Shown here piece by piece: positions 24,356-37,361 of a DNA stretch of 53,457 bases (its first letter is position 1; each line of letters starts with the position of its first letter). The notes below the pieces were generated by a model. That model was not told the origin of the DNA. It saw only the letters and a program-made list of their open reading frames with translations, and did no database searches. The stretch covers positions 1 to 53,457 of the forward strand of contig NZ_CDDF01000011.1 of assembly GCF_000819865.1 (NCBI RefSeq), given 5' to 3'. Origin of the DNA: Aeromonas eucrenophila (lineage in GTDB: Bacteria; Pseudomonadota; Gammaproteobacteria; Enterobacterales; Aeromonadaceae). The position numbers and the translations under genes are program-made.

Positions 24356-25048
24356 ATGAAAGTAGGTATTATCGGCGCCATGGAGCAGGAAGTTGCCCTG
24401 CTGCGCAGCCAGCTGAGCGAACTGACCACCCTGCAACTGGGTGGCTGCGAATTCTATCAGGGCCGCCTGGCCGGTAAAGAGGTGATCCTGACCCGCTCCG
24501 GTATCGGCAAGGTCGCCGCCAGCGTCGCCACCAGCCTGCTGCTGGAGAAGTTTGCCCCGGATTGCGTCATCAACACCGGCTCCGCCGGCGGTTTCGCTCA
24601 AGACCTGCACATAGGTGACGTGGTGATCGCCAGCGAAATGCGCTTCCACGACGTGGACGTGACCGCCTTCGGTTACGAGATGGGCCAGATGGCCCAACAG
24701 CCCGCCGCCTTCCCCTGTGACGAGAAGCTGATCGCCCTCGCCCAGAGCTGCATCGCCGAGCAAGGCAAGCACCAGACCAAGGTCGGCCTCATCTGCACCG
24801 GCGATCAATTCATGTGCAAGCCGGACGCCATCGCCAAGGCCCGCGCCGACTTCCCGCAGATGCTGGCGGTGGAGATGGAAGGGGCCGCCATCGGCCAGGT
24901 GTGCCACATGTTCAAGGTGCCCTACCTGGTGGTGCGCGCCATGTCTGACATCGCCGGCAAGGAGCAGGTGGAATCCTTCGATGCCTTCATCGAAGTGGCG
25001 GGCCAGCACTCGGCCGAGATGATCATCGCGCTGCTCGGCAAGCTGTGA
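24356..25048 (+). CDS. mtnN: 5'-methylthioadenosine/S-adenosylhomocysteine nucleosidase
   Basis: A 230-residue cytosolic hydrolase that removes adenine from methylthioadenosine and S-adenosylhomocysteine. It feeds methionine salvage and the AI-2 precursor pathway. The start [13 protein letters not shown] contains the catalytic Glu-12. INTGSAGGF near residue 76, the substrate loop [11 protein letters not shown] near 173 and the catalytic Asp in RAMSDIAG near 197 are all present. Its stop overlaps the GTG start of the cbiB-like gene by four bases. In E. coli mtnN lies beside btuF and yadS. Confidence 0.96.
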   Translation: MKVGIIGAMEQEVALLRSQLSELTTLQLGGCEFYQGRLAGKEVILTRSGIGKVAASVATSLLLEKFAPDCVINTGSAGGFAQDLHIGDVVIASEMRFHDVDVTAFGYEMGQMAQQPAAFPCDEKLIALAQSCIAEQGKHQTKVGLICTGDQFMCKPDAIAKARADFPQMLAVEMEGAAIGQVCHMFKVPYLVVRAMSDIAGKEQVESFDAFIEVAGQHSAEMIIALLGKL

Positions 25049-25999
25049 TCGACACCGCCAACCTGGCACAGATGGCCGCCTCGCTGGCTTCAACGACGGC
25101 GGCCATTTTAGTGGGTGCCGCCCTGCTGGAAGCGCTCCTGCCCTGGCCTGCCCGTTTCCGGCTCGGCGCGACCCTGCCCCTGCTGACCCGACTCGGTCGC
25201 AAGGTGCATCGCCCCGATGGCTCGCCCCGTCAACAGCTGCAGGCCGGCCTGCTGGCGCTGCTGGTGGTCTGGCTGCCCTGCGCCGCCGGGCTCTGGGCGC
25301 TGCGCAACCTCTCCCTATCCGAACCCCTGTTCGATCTCCTGTTCCTGCTGCTGATGCTGGAATCACGACCCCTGCGCGAGCTCGCCAAGGCGACCCGGGC
25401 CCTAGCGACGCAAGAGACCCTGGTGGTGGCAAGGCTGCAGGTGGCGCCTTGGCTCAAGCGCGAGACGGGTACCCTGTCGGTGATGGGATTGAACAAGGCG
25501 GTGAGCGAAAGCTGTGTGCTGCGACTGGTGGGCCAATGGGGCGGTCCCTTGCTGGGCTTCGCCCTGGCCGGGGTACAGGGTGCCCTGCTCTGGCGCCTCG
25601 CCCATCTGATGAATCAGGGCTGGAGCCCGAAACGGCCCGAGTTTGCCCATTTCGGCCGCCCCGCCGCCGCGCTCTATCAGGGGCTCTGTGCGCCCGCCAT
25701 CTTGCTGCTGACGCTGCCGCTGTGTTTGAGCCAGCTGCGCCAACTGGGCAGCCGACTGCGCGCGGCCCTGCATTGGCCCTATCCGGCCATGGGCTGCCTG
25801 CTCAGCCTGCTGGCGCAAGCCACGGGCAACCGGTTGGGGGGGCCTCGTTATTATCAGGGACAGCTCGTGCGCTTCCCGGTGTTTGACGCCGGCGCCGACC
25901 CCGTCGCCGACTCACCACAGCGCCTGCTCCATCGCCTGTTGCTGATAGGTTGGGGCTGGCTGGCGCTGGCACTGCTGCTCACCCTGCTGGAGTTGTCTC

Positions 26000-26007
<8 letters not shown>
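25045..26007 (+). CDS. CbiB/CobD-like cobalamin biosynthesis membrane protein
   Basis: A 320-residue membrane protein resembling adenosylcobinamide-phosphate synthase (CbiB). GTG start at 25045 overlaps mtnN by four bases. Visible are several hydrophobic segments and the conserved central block of the family ([21 protein letters not shown] near residue 148), plus [12 protein letters not shown] near 270. The N-terminal DPxxxxHPV motif of classical CbiB is not evident. No other corrin-ring genes are nearby, so it may work in salvage or be a divergent paralogue. It overlaps btuF by eight bases, arguing for a shared role in B12 handling. Confidence 0.72.
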
Positions 26008-29076
<3,069 letters not shown>

Positions 29077-29086
<10 letters not shown>

Positions 29087-29922
29087 CCCTGGGCACGGTG
29101 CAATTTGGGCTCGATTACGGCATCAGCAATCGGGCAGGCGAGGTCGCGGATGGCGGGCTCGACAGCATACTGGCCCTGGCCCGTCGCCTCGGGATAGATA
29201 CCCTGGACACGGCGCAAGCCTATGGTAATGCGGAGTCACGGCTCGGCAGTCGGCAGACCGCCGACTTCACTATGGTGAGCAAGCTGGCCCCAGGCACCTC
29301 GGCCACCAATGTCGTGGCCTGCGTCGATGACAGCCTGCAGCGGCTCGGCCGCGCCAGGCTGGATGGCCTGCTGCTGCACCGCAGCCAGGATGCCGGCCCG
29401 GCGCTGTTCGAGCGGCTCAAGGATCTGCAGCGACAAGGCAAGGTGGGCAAGCTCGGCGTCTCCGTCTATTCACCGCAAGAGCTCGAACACTGGCTCGAAG
29501 AGGGTCATCCCCTGCAACTGGTGCAACTGCCCGCCAACCTGCTGGATCAGCGCTTCCTGCGCGCGGGCTGGCTCGATCGGTTGCAGGATATGGACTGCGA
29601 GATCCACGTCCGTTCCCTCTTCCTGCAGGGACTGCTGCTGATGCAGCCGGCGCTGCGCCCGGCTTATTTCGAGGCCTTCGCCGAGCCGCTGGCGCGGCTG
29701 GACAATTGGCATCCCCATCTCTCCCCCCTCGTCAAGGCGCTCTCGCTGATAGCGGCCCTGCCGCAGGTCAGCCGCTTCGTAGTGGGGGTCTGCCATGCTC
29801 ATGAGCTGGCGGCCATAGGCGCGGCCCATGGTCATCTGCCTCAGTGGCCCGACACCGAGCTCGCCGGCCTCGCCTGCGACGATCCCGCCCTCATCAATCC
29901 GGCCATGTGGACATCATCATGA
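29077..29922 (+). CDS. Aldo/keto reductase-family protein in the pse operon
   Basis: A 281-residue TIM-barrel oxidoreductase. The start LALGTVQFGLDYGISN, the catalytic-type DTAQAYGNAESRLG near residue 43 and LLLHRSQD near 98 fit the AKR superfamily, with the usual Tyr in AYG. It overlaps pseC by ten and the next gene by four bases, so it belongs to the operon. It is not one of the six standard Pse enzymes; it may reduce a keto group on a modified nonulosonic acid or on its side chain. That role is inference. Confidence 0.82.
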
Positions 29923-30674
29923 TCCTCGGAATCTTGCAAGCCAGGGCGGGCTCCAGCCGGCTGCCCGGCAAGGTGCTCAAACCCTTGCTGGGCGAACCCA
30001 TGCTCGCACGTCAGATTGAGCGGCTCAAACGCGCGACACGGTTGGATCAGTTGATGGTCGCCACCAGCGATCAGGCCGACGATGAGGCCATCGCCCTGCT
30101 TTGTGAGCGACTCGGTGTTCCCTGTTTTCGCGGTCCCCTGGACGATGTGCTGGCACGTTTCCACCTGGCGGCCCAGCCCTTTGCGCCCAGCCATGTCGTC
30201 AGGCTGACTGGCGACTGCCCGCTGGCGGATCCCGAGCTCATCGACGAGCTCATCGAACTGCATCTGGCTGGCGGCTATGACTACAGCAGCAACTGCTGGG
30301 ACCCCAGCTACCCGGATGGGCTGGACGCCGAGATCCTGAGTGCCGGCACCCTCAACCTGCTGGCCGAGCAGGCCCATAGCCAGGTTCAGCGTGAACACGT
30401 CACCTACTACATCCGGCAACATGAAACGCAGTTCAACATAGGCAAGCTGGCACGCCAGCCGAGCCTGTCTCATCTGCGCTGGACGGTAGATGAACCCGCC
30501 GATTTTGAGCTGATTGAACAGATTTACGGACAGCTTTACCCTGCAAACCCAGCATTTACCACTAACGACATCCTCAATTTGCTGGCTCGGGCGCCATATC
30601 TCGCGACCCTGAATACCCGGCATCAGCGCAATGAAGGGCTGGCAAGCTCGCTGGCCAAGGAGAAGCACCCATGA
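29919..30674 (+). CDS. SpsF-type cytidylyltransferase
   Basis: A 251-residue nucleotidyltransferase of the CMP-sugar synthetase superfamily. The CTP-binding signature QARAGSSRLPGKVLKPLLG is at residues 7-25, and RLTGDCPLADPELIDE near 94 holds metal-binding acids. The pattern is of the SpsF subgroup rather than classical PseF, whose signature is of the PARGGSKRIPRKN kind. By position it should activate the final sugar with CMP. The ATG at 29919 overlaps the previous stop by four bases, and its own end overlaps the aminotransferase by four. Confidence 0.84.
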   Translation: MILGILQARAGSSRLPGKVLKPLLGEPMLARQIERLKRATRLDQLMVATSDQADDEAIALLCERLGVPCFRGPLDDVLARFHLAAQPFAPSHVVRLTGDCPLADPELIDELIELHLAGGYDYSSNCWDPSYPDGLDAEILSAGTLNLLAEQAHSQVQREHVTYYIRQHETQFNIGKLARQPSLSHLRWTVDEPADFELIEQIYGQLYPANPAFTTNDILNLLARAPYLATLNTRHQRNEGLASSLAKEKHP

Positions 30675-31960
30675 CCTCACGTTATCAGCATTCACTGGCA
30701 CTCTCCGCCCGGGCAGAGCAGAGCATTCCCCTGGGCTCCCAGACCTTCTCCAAGAGCCGTCTCTGCTTCCCCTACGGCGCCGCCCCCCTGTTTATCGAGC
30801 GCGGTGAAGGCGCAACGGTCTGGGACGTGGATGGCAACCAGTACCTGGATTTTGCCAGCGGCCTGCTGGCCATCAGCCTGGGCTACTGTGACCCGGACGT
30901 GAACCAGGCCGTGCTGGAGCAGCTCAACCTGGGCTCCATCTTCTCGCTGCCTCACCGGCTGGAGACCGAAGTGGCGGAGCAGCTTATCGAGCTCATCCCC
31001 TGCGCCGAGATGGTGCGCTTTGGCAAGAACGGCACCGACGCCACCTCCGCCTGTATCCGCCTCTCCCGCGCCGTGACCGGCCGTGAGCGAGTCGCCGTCT
31101 GTGGCTACCACGGCTGGCAGGACTGGTACATAGGCTCCACCACCCGCCACCTGGGGGTGCCCGAGTGCGTGCGCGAGCTCACTCATCGCTTTGACTACAA
31201 CGATCTGGCCTCCCTGCGGGCCCAGCTCGAGGCTCACCCCGGCGAATTTGCCGCCGTGATCCTGGAGCCCATGAACGTCGCCTGGCCCACGCCGGAGTTT
31301 CTGCCCGGCCTGCGCCAGCTGTGCGATGAGCACGGTGCCCTGCTCATCTTCGATGAGACCATCACGGGTTTTCGCTTCCACCTTGGTGGTGCCCAGACCC
31401 TGTTCGGCGTGACCCCGGATCTCGCCGCCTTCGGCAAGGGGATGGCAAACGGCTTCCCCATCTCGGCCGTGGTGGGCCGCCGCGAGCACATGAGGCGCAT
31501 GGAGGATATCTTCTTCTCAGGCACCTTCGGCGGCGATGCCATCGCCCTGGCGGCCGCCAACGCCGTGATCAAGAAGATGCGTCGACTGGATGTGCCCGCC
31601 CGACTGGCCGAACGTGGACAACAATTGCTTAGCGAGCTCGATGCCTTGCTGCAGAGGCTGGATGCCCCGAGCTGGCTGAAAAGCGCCGGCCACCCGAGCT
31701 GGAGCTTCCTGCTCATCGCCGATTCCCCCAACCACTCCAGCTGGCTGCTCAAGAGCTACTTCATTCAGGAGCTGTGCAAGCGCGGGATCCTGAGCCTCGG
31801 CAGCCACAACATCAACCTGGCGCACGGTGAAGCCGAGGTCGCACGGTTGCTCGAGGTCTATGCCGAGGTGCTGCCCGCGCTGATCCGTCTGGATGCCGAG
31901 CACGCCATCCACGAGGCCCTGGATGGCGAGCCGATCCAGCCCGTCTTCAAGGTGCGCTGA
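30671..31960 (+). CDS. Class-III aminotransferase (glutamate-1-semialdehyde aminomutase-like)
   Basis: A 429-residue PLP enzyme of the HemL-like subgroup. Visible are SRLCFPYGAAPLFIERGEGA near residue 30, the cofactor Asp in LIFDETITGFRF near 228, and the Schiff-base lysine in AAFGKGMANGFP near 257. It is unlikely to be HemL, which functions in haem synthesis outside such operons. Its place between the cytidylyltransferase and pseG suggests it aminates a sugar or side-chain precursor of the flagellin glycan. Four-base overlap upstream; pseG starts on the next base after its stop. Confidence 0.85.
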   Translation: MTSRYQHSLALSARAEQSIPLGSQTFSKSRLCFPYGAAPLFIERGEGATVWDVDGNQYLDFASGLLAISLGYCDPDVNQAVLEQLNLGSIFSLPHRLETEVAEQLIELIPCAEMVRFGKNGTDATSACIRLSRAVTGRERVAVCGYHGWQDWYIGSTTRHLGVPECVRELTHRFDYNDLASLRAQLEAHPGEFAAVILEPMNVAWPTPEFLPGLRQLCDEHGALLIFDETITGFRFHLGGAQTLFGVTPDLAAFGKGMANGFPISAVVGRREHMRRMEDIFFSGTFGGDAIALAAANAVIKKMRRLDVPARLAERGQQLLSELDALLQRLDAPSWLKSAGHPSWSFLLIADSPNHSSWLLKSYFIQELCKRGILSLGSHNINLAHGEAEVARLLEVYAEVLPALIRLDAEHAIHEALDGEPIQPVFKVR

Positions 31961-32905
31961 GTGCTGCCACTCTGGATCTTCTGTGAAGGGGACAAAGCGC
32001 GGGGTCTGGGTCATCTCAGCCGCTGCAGCGCCTACGCCGCCGCCTGGCAAGCCCAGGGGGGCGCAGTCCATTGGGTAGTGGACGGGGATGAGTTCGCCGG
32101 TTCCCTGCTCGAGGGCGAAAGTGTCAGCTGGGAGGCGTGGCAGGATAAAAACGTCCCCCCACAGAACGCAGTCGCCATCGTCGACTCCTATTCGGCGAGC
32201 CTGGCCACCCTGGAGAGTATCTCGGCCGGCTTTGTGCGAGTCATCTACCTCGATGACACCAGGCGGTTGGCCTACCCCGAGGGGCTGGTGATCCATGCCA
32301 GTCCCGGCGCGCCCGACCCTCAGCCGGGCGCCGCCATCTGGCAGTGGGGACCGAGCTGGCAGCCGCTGCGCCCGCCATTCTGGTCGGTGCCCGCCCGCAC
32401 TCGGATCTCCGCCCGTATCGAACGCATCCTGATCATCATGGGAGGGACAGATATCCGGGATCTGACCCCGGGGCTGGTGGCCTGGCTGCATCGTCATCAC
32501 CCCGAGGTCGAGCTGGAGATCATCACCCAGAAACATGACCCACGGCTCCTGGAATACAGACAGCACCATCGCCTCGACGCCGGGCAGATGGTTGAACTCA
32601 TGTCCCGCTGCGATCTCACCATCAGCGCTGCCGGCCAGGTTAGCTACGAGCTGGCCCGCTGTGGCCTGCCCGGCCTTCTCATCGGGGTCGCCGACAATCA
32701 GGCCGATCAGCTCGCCGGCTGGTGCGGCCCGGACGGCTTCGTCTCGGGTGGTTGGTGGCATGAGGAGGCATTATATACCCAGCTGGCGCAAGGCCTGACC
32801 TTGCTCGGTAGCCAGGATGAACGGGCCAGACGAGCCCGGGGGCTGCAGGCGCGGATGAGCGGAAATGGCACCCTGGAGGCCCTCGCATGGCTCAACCAGC
32901 GCTAG
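31961..32905 (+). CDS. pseG: UDP-2,4-diacetamido-trideoxyaltrose hydrolase PseG
   Basis: A 314-residue GT-B-like hydrolase that removes UDP from the diacetamido sugar before condensation. The diagnostic N-terminus FCEGDKARGLGHLSRCSAYA holds the catalytic histidine of the GHxxRC motif. SAAGQVSYELARCGLPGLLI near residue 224 forms the nucleotide-binding C-lobe. GTG start at 31961 follows the preceding stop directly. The end overlaps pseH by 19 bases. Confidence 0.9.
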   Translation: MLPLWIFCEGDKARGLGHLSRCSAYAAAWQAQGGAVHWVVDGDEFAGSLLEGESVSWEAWQDKNVPPQNAVAIVDSYSASLATLESISAGFVRVIYLDDTRRLAYPEGLVIHASPGAPDPQPGAAIWQWGPSWQPLRPPFWSVPARTRISARIERILIIMGGTDIRDLTPGLVAWLHRHHPEVELEIITQKHDPRLLEYRQHHRLDAGQMVELMSRCDLTISAAGQVSYELARCGLPGLLIGVADNQADQLAGWCGPDGFVSGGWWHEEALYTQLAQGLTLLGSQDERARRARGLQARMSGNGTLEALAWLNQR

Positions 32906-33450
32906 ATCTGCAACGAAGCGTCGAGCTGGCCGGGCTGACACTCCTCCCCTTCTCCACCCTGAGTGAGCCGCAGACACTGATGGTTTGGCAGATGCGCAAC
33001 CACCCGGATGTCGCCCACTGGATGAGCTCGGGAGGCGAGATCCCGCTGGAGGCTCACCTGGCCTTCATGGCACGCCAGCAGCACGAGACCCGCAACTTCA
33101 ACTACCTCTGCCTAGATAGCCAGGGCCCCGCCGGGGTCGTTTCCCTGCACCAGCTGGACTGGCACAACCGTATCGCCAGGCTCGGCATCTATCGCAACCC
33201 CTCCCGGTACGGGGAGAGCCTGGGTGCGCGCCTGCTGGCGGCCGTCGGTCAGCTGGCATTCGATATTGCCCGGCTGCACACCCTCAAACTGGAGGTGGCC
33301 GCCGACAACGAGCGAGCCATCCAGGCCTATCAAAGAGCCGGCTTTCGCCACGAAGGCGCCTGGCGGGAAGCCGTCTGCCGCCCGGATCAACACCGCTTTA
33401 TCGATCTCCTGCTCATGGGGATCACCGAACAGGAGTGGAGACACCCATGA
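32887..33450 (+). CDS. pseH: N-acetyltransferase PseH
   Basis: A 187-residue GNAT-fold enzyme that acetylates the 4-amino group of the PseC product using acetyl-CoA. Typical elements are MRNHPDVAHWM near residue 38, the acetyl-CoA loop YRNPSRYGESLGARLL near 103 and VAADNERAIQAYQRAGFRHEG near 138. It overlaps both neighbours (19 bases with pseG, four with pseI). A ribosomal-protein acetyltransferase would share the fold, but the context decides for PseH. Confidence 0.9.
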   Translation: MAQPALDLQRSVELAGLTLLPFSTLSEPQTLMVWQMRNHPDVAHWMSSGGEIPLEAHLAFMARQQHETRNFNYLCLDSQGPAGVVSLHQLDWHNRIARLGIYRNPSRYGESLGARLLAAVGQLAFDIARLHTLKLEVAADNERAIQAYQRAGFRHEGAWREAVCRPDQHRFIDLLLMGITEQEWRHP

Positions 33451-34487
33451 CACTAGCCCTGGCTCAAGCCATCAATCCGAACCGATGCTTCGTCATCGCC
33501 GAACTGTCGGCCAATCATGGCCACTCCCTGGAGACGGCGCTGGCGACCGTGCGCGCCGCCAAGGCGTGCGGCGCCGACGCCATCAAGATCCAGACCTATA
33601 CCGCGGACACCATCACCCTGGATTGTGACAACGACTATTTCCAGATCAAGCAGGGAACCATCTGGGATGGCACCACCCTCCATAAGCTGTATCAGCAAGC
33701 CTTTACCCCCTGGGAATGGCATGCCGCCATCCAGGCCGAGGCACACAGGGAGGGGCTGGTCTTCTTCTCGACCCCCTTTGATTTCACTGCCGTCGATTTC
33801 CTGGAGAGCCTCGAGGTGCCGCTCTACAAGATCGCCTCGTTCGAGATCACCGACATACCCCTGATCGAATACGCCGCCAGCAAGGGCAAGCCGATGATCA
33901 TCTCGACCGGCATCGCCACCCTTGCCGACATAGATGCGGCCGTGCAGGCCTGTCGGCGCATGGGCAACCAGGACATCACCCTGCTCAAGTGCACCTCCTC
34001 CTACCCGGCCCCGGCCGAGGAGGCAAACCTGCTCACCATGCCCAACCTGGCACAGACCTTCGGGGTCAAGGCCGGGCTGTCGGACCATACCCTGGGTCAT
34101 GCCGTGGCCATCGCCGCCACCGCCCTCGGTGCCAAAGTGATCGAGAAGCACTTTATTCTGGATCGCACCATCGGTGGGCCCGATGCCTCTTTTTCGATGA
34201 CACCCAGCGAGTTCGGCTCAATGGTTGAAGGAATACGGCAAGCGGAAGCGGCGCTGGGCGAGGTTAGCTACCACCTCAACGAGAAGGCCATGCTGAGTCG
34301 GCAATTCTCGCGCTCCCTCTTCGTCTGCGAGGCGATGAAGGCGGGTGAGGCGTTCACCCCGCAAAATCTGAGATCCATTCGCCCCGCCCACGGCTTGGCG
34401 CCTGTCCACCTGCCATCCCTGCTCGGCCGCCACGCCAGCCAGGATATTCAGGCCGGCACGCCCATGAGCTGGTCACTGGTTTCCTGA
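33447..34487 (+). CDS. pseI: Pseudaminic acid synthase PseI
   Basis: A 346-residue NeuB-family enzyme that condenses the PseG product with phosphoenolpyruvate to give pseudaminic acid. The TIM barrel starts FVIAELSANHGHSLE near residue 15. LLKCTSSYPAPAEEANL and GLSDHTLGHAVAIAA follow, and IEKHFILDR carries a metal-binding His. The C-terminal SAF domain begins near SRSLFVCEAMKAGE (about 290). ATG at 33447, in an ATGA overlap with pseH, is better than the GTG at 33435 because GGAG sits six bases before it. Confidence 0.95.
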   Translation: MTLALAQAINPNRCFVIAELSANHGHSLETALATVRAAKACGADAIKIQTYTADTITLDCDNDYFQIKQGTIWDGTTLHKLYQQAFTPWEWHAAIQAEAHREGLVFFSTPFDFTAVDFLESLEVPLYKIASFEITDIPLIEYAASKGKPMIISTGIATLADIDAAVQACRRMGNQDITLLKCTSSYPAPAEEANLLTMPNLAQTFGVKAGLSDHTLGHAVAIAATALGAKVIEKHFILDRTIGGPDASFSMTPSEFGSMVEGIRQAEAALGEVSYHLNEKAMLSRQFSRSLFVCEAMKAGEAFTPQNLRSIRPAHGLAPVHLPSLLGRHASQDIQAGTPMSWSLVS

Positions 34488-34505
34488 ACCACCGAGGAGC
34501 ACGAG

Positions 34506-35171
34506 ATGCAACAGAAAAACGTCTTCATGGCGCAGGAAGGGAACGAATGGTATGAGCGCAACAAGGCCGCCATCCTCGACAAGTCGCTGGCGAGTGATCC
34601 CATCTTCAAGGCACTGCAATACCTGGGGAGAAAGCCCGGTCGGATCCTGGAGATAGGCTGTGCCAACGGCTGGCGGCTGGCGCAGTTGGCAGACCACTAC
34701 GGCGCCCGCTGCTATGGGGTGGACCCCTCGGCCAGTGCCATCCAGGATGGCCTTGCCCGTTACCCCGGCTTGCAGCTCAGCGTGGGCACGGCCGACTGCC
34801 TGCCCGAGATAGAACCCGTCGATCTCATCATCTTCGGCTTCTGCCTCTACCTGTGCGATCCTCAGGATCTGTTCAAAATTGCCGCCGGCAGCGATGCCCT
34901 GCTAGCCGATGGAGGCCTGATGACCATACTGGATTTCAATCCTCCGGTGGGCCACTATCGCAACGACTATCAGCATCACGCCAATCTGTTCAGCTACAAG
35001 ATGAATTACGGTGACTTGTTTGGCTGGCACCCCGGCTACCACCGTCTGTTCGAACATGTACAGCACCATGACGGCGGTCAGGAGCTCGAGCCCGATGCGC
35101 TGATCTCGGTGCAGATAATGCGTAAAGACGCCAGGCTGCTCGCGGCGCAGAATCCCTATCCGAAGCGATAA
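34506..35171 (+). CDS. Class-I SAM-dependent methyltransferase
   Basis: A 221-residue Rossmann-fold methyltransferase. The SAM-binding motif ILEIGCANGWRLAQL is at residue 47, and GVDPSASAI near 73 is motif II. The gene follows pseI after 18 bases on the same strand and is the last of the operon, so it probably methylates the nonulosonic acid or a glycan step, although a protein target cannot be excluded. A strong terminator follows. Confidence 0.83.
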   Translation: MQQKNVFMAQEGNEWYERNKAAILDKSLASDPIFKALQYLGRKPGRILEIGCANGWRLAQLADHYGARCYGVDPSASAIQDGLARYPGLQLSVGTADCLPEIEPVDLIIFGFCLYLCDPQDLFKIAAGSDALLADGGLMTILDFNPPVGHYRNDYQHHANLFSYKMNYGDLFGWHPGYHRLFEHVQHHDGGQELEPDALISVQIMRKDARLLAAQNPYPKR

Positions 35172-35172
35172 A

Positions 35173-35203
35173 AAATGCCGACCCCTGGGTCGGCATTGTT
35201 CTT
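35173..35203 (+). terminator. Intrinsic terminator of the pse operon
   Basis: AATGCCGACCC-CT-GGGTCGGCATT forms an 11-bp stem, followed by GTTCTTTT. Confidence 0.85.
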
Positions 35204-35245
35204 TTCGGGCCCGGTTCCAGGCCCATTTTTTACGCTGATATTCTG

Positions 35246-35265
35246 AACAGGCCTCGCGGCCTGTT
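35246..35265 (-). terminator. Hairpin after maf, weak terminator
   Basis: AACAGGCC-TCGC-GGCCTGTT lies three bases beyond the maf stop. Neither strand has a good T tract after it, so it may mainly protect the 3' end. Confidence 0.4.
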
Positions 35266-35267
35266 TC

Positions 35268-37361
35268 CTACGCTTTCTTCCTGAAGAGGGCCATCACTTC
35301 GTTATCGATCATGTCGACGCTGTCGAGGGCCTTCGGATACATCTCTCTCACCTTCCCCAGGAATTCCAGCCACAGCTCGATAGCGGGTTGCATCAGCACC
35401 AGGGTCTCCTCTTCCCCCTCGAACGAATAGAGAATGGAGCTCAGCAGAGTGAACACATAGTTCATCGACCCCACCATGGTCTGGGAAATATGCTGCTGAC
35501 GGGTGGCGGCGATCTGGGCAAGGTAACCAAAGTTGCGCAGCATCAGTTGGTTCAGCTCGTTGCGAGACGAGAATGGCTGTTGCCATTCGTCCATCATCTT
35601 GTCGATGAACACATTGAAGAACTCGACGTCGAGCAATGGGGAAAAGTCTTGCTTGGACAAGGGAATGGGCGCGCAGAGTGCCAGAATCCCTCCCAGCAGG
35701 GCGGCCTTGTCGATCGTCAGGGAGAGGCTTATCTCCGTGCTCGGCAAGGCCCTGGCCTTCTCAATTTTGGCGCCATCGCTGCAATTGACGCAGCGCACCT
35801 CGTCATTGGTGACCAACACCTGCTCCATCACGCGGCGGGAGGTATCGAACATGGCGTTGCTGATGACCATGCCACCGAAGTTCCCCTCACGCTGCCACAG
35901 ACTGTCGCCATACATCATCTCCCCCAGAGCCCCGGCATTCTCCTCATCGTTGTAATAGGAGCTGAGCTTGGAGTGATGGTGTCCCTTGTGCTTGTAGCCA
36001 TTGTCCAGGCCGAACAGATAGAGATGCTTGAACCCGAGGTGGACGGGAGCACTGATACCGATATTGCCCACCAGTGGGTTGACTCCACCTAGGGCAGCAC
36101 AAGATTGCAAGCCCGAGAAATAGTTGCGATAGAGCACGACACCGGGCTCGCCAAGCTTGAAGGCGAGTGCTGAATGGTTGAACAAGGTGGCACAATCCGG
36201 ATGGATGACGTCTGTGCTCAGGAACAGCACATCACGCAGGTAGTCAGGGTCATCCAGATTCACCAGGAAGTCATAGACGATCTTGGTGCGCTCGGTCTCG
36301 ACATGGATATCCGGCTTGATGCCCACCTTGTGCAGGGCCGAGATGGCACTGCCGCAGGATATGATGATGGCCTTGTCTTGATTCTTCCTGATGACGGCGA
36401 TGGACTCATCCAGCGAGGGGCCATTGGCAACGATAAAAACGGGGGTGCGCTGATATTGGGGCGAGATCTTGGCGTTATTTCCCAAGAAGGGAACGGCACG
36501 CTCAATATTGTTGATGGTGTGGGACAAGGCGATCAGGTTGTCGTCAAAGAAGCCCCAACCCATCACCAGCAGATAATATTCCTGCTGCACCTTCTCTATC
36601 AGTTTCTTTATCTTGTCGCCCTGGTATCCCCACATGATGAAGGCGTTGGCGATGAGGAAAGAGCCCCGACTGTGAATGGCCGACGCGAAGTCCTTCACTA
36701 TGGTCTCTTCATCCTGCCCCAGCAGGATGTGCAGCCCCAGATTCTCCTGATGCAGATAGGCCAGCAAGGGAGCCCAGTCGAAGCAGAACAGCGACCCGTA
36801 AAACAGATCCAGATCCGGCTCGAACAGGAACAGGGTGCCTACCTTGCACTGCTCATAGAGGTAGCCAAGATGGTAACCCAGCCCCACCCCGAAGATCAGG
36901 GCGCTGGGCACCTCATGGGGCACCCGATCCAGCATCGCCTCCCGGGCCGAGATGTCGTCGAGATAGGCATTGAGCTTGTTGAGGTACTCCACATGCATGA
37001 AGCCGAGCGGATTTGCCTCCTGGCTGAAGGAGAACTTGGATAACCCCCCCTTCTCCATAAACTCGGTTACCAGCGTCTCGCAGATGAGGTAGGGTTCGGC
37101 TCCATAGACGGCGACGTCATCGTCGAGCCAGGCCAGGTTGGGCTGACCATTCTCGTTACAGAAGAAGCGGAACGGGCGCGCGGGTTGGTAGGCTTCGTAC
37201 ATATCGGCGATATGGGGGATATATTGGCGAAACGCCGCCATATTTTGTTCGAAGCGCAGCGGCAAGGCCATCGCCATGGCCGCTTCCTGCTCTGCCTGCT
37301 GTTGGAGTCGCAGTGCGTCTTGTTCGGCTTTGACCAGGGTCGCGTCGATATTGAGTGACAT
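35268..37361 (-). CDS. maf: Motility accessory factor Maf, flagellin glycosyltransferase
   Basis: A 697-residue cytoplasmic protein of the Maf/DUF115 family, which transfers nonulosonic acid to flagellin Ser/Thr residues. The N-terminal domain ends near residue 280. The central DUF115 sialyltransferase-like core includes ALIFGVGLGYHLGYL near 155, PVFIVANGPSLDESIAVI near 308 and HVETERTK near 352. GFKHLYLFGLDNGYKHKGHHHSK near 450 is also typical. The C-terminal 200 residues are helical. It starts one base inside the end of the FliT-like gene, so it is made together with the export chaperones; convergent with the pse operon that supplies its donor. Confidence 0.9.
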   Translation of the reverse strand: MSLNIDATLVKAEQDALRLQQQAEQEAAMAMALPLRFEQNMAAFRQYIPHIADMYEAYQPARPFRFFCNENGQPNLAWLDDDVAVYGAEPYLICETLVTEFMEKGGLSKFSFSQEANPLGFMHVEYLNKLNAYLDDISAREAMLDRVPHEVPSALIFGVGLGYHLGYLYEQCKVGTLFLFEPDLDLFYGSLFCFDWAPLLAYLHQENLGLHILLGQDEETIVKDFASAIHSRGSFLIANAFIMWGYQGDKIKKLIEKVQQEYYLLVMGWGFFDDNLIALSHTINNIERAVPFLGNNAKISPQYQRTPVFIVANGPSLDESIAVIRKNQDKAIIISCGSAISALHKVGIKPDIHVETERTKIVYDFLVNLDDPDYLRDVLFLSTDVIHPDCATLFNHSALAFKLGEPGVVLYRNYFSGLQSCAALGGVNPLVGNIGISAPVHLGFKHLYLFGLDNGYKHKGHHHSKLSSYYNDEENAGALGEMMYGDSLWQREGNFGGMVISNAMFDTSRRVMEQVLVTNDEVRCVNCSDGAKIEKARALPSTEISLSLTIDKAALLGGILALCAPIPLSKQDFSPLLDVEFFNVFIDKMMDEWQQPFSSRNELNQLMLRNFGYLAQIAATRQQHISQTMVGSMNYVFTLLSSILYSFEGEEETLVLMQPAIELWLEFLGKVREMYPKALDSVDMIDNEVMALFRKKA

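Noticed and set aside
24188..25432. A 414-codon minus-strand frame opposite mtnN
   Set aside because: It covers a terminator, the mtnN promoter and parts of two real genes, with antisense-type composition.
30671..31960. Calling the class-III aminotransferase HemL
   Set aside because: It shares the fold and cofactor motifs, but its place inside the Pse operon with overlapping neighbours argues for a sugar-pathway role.
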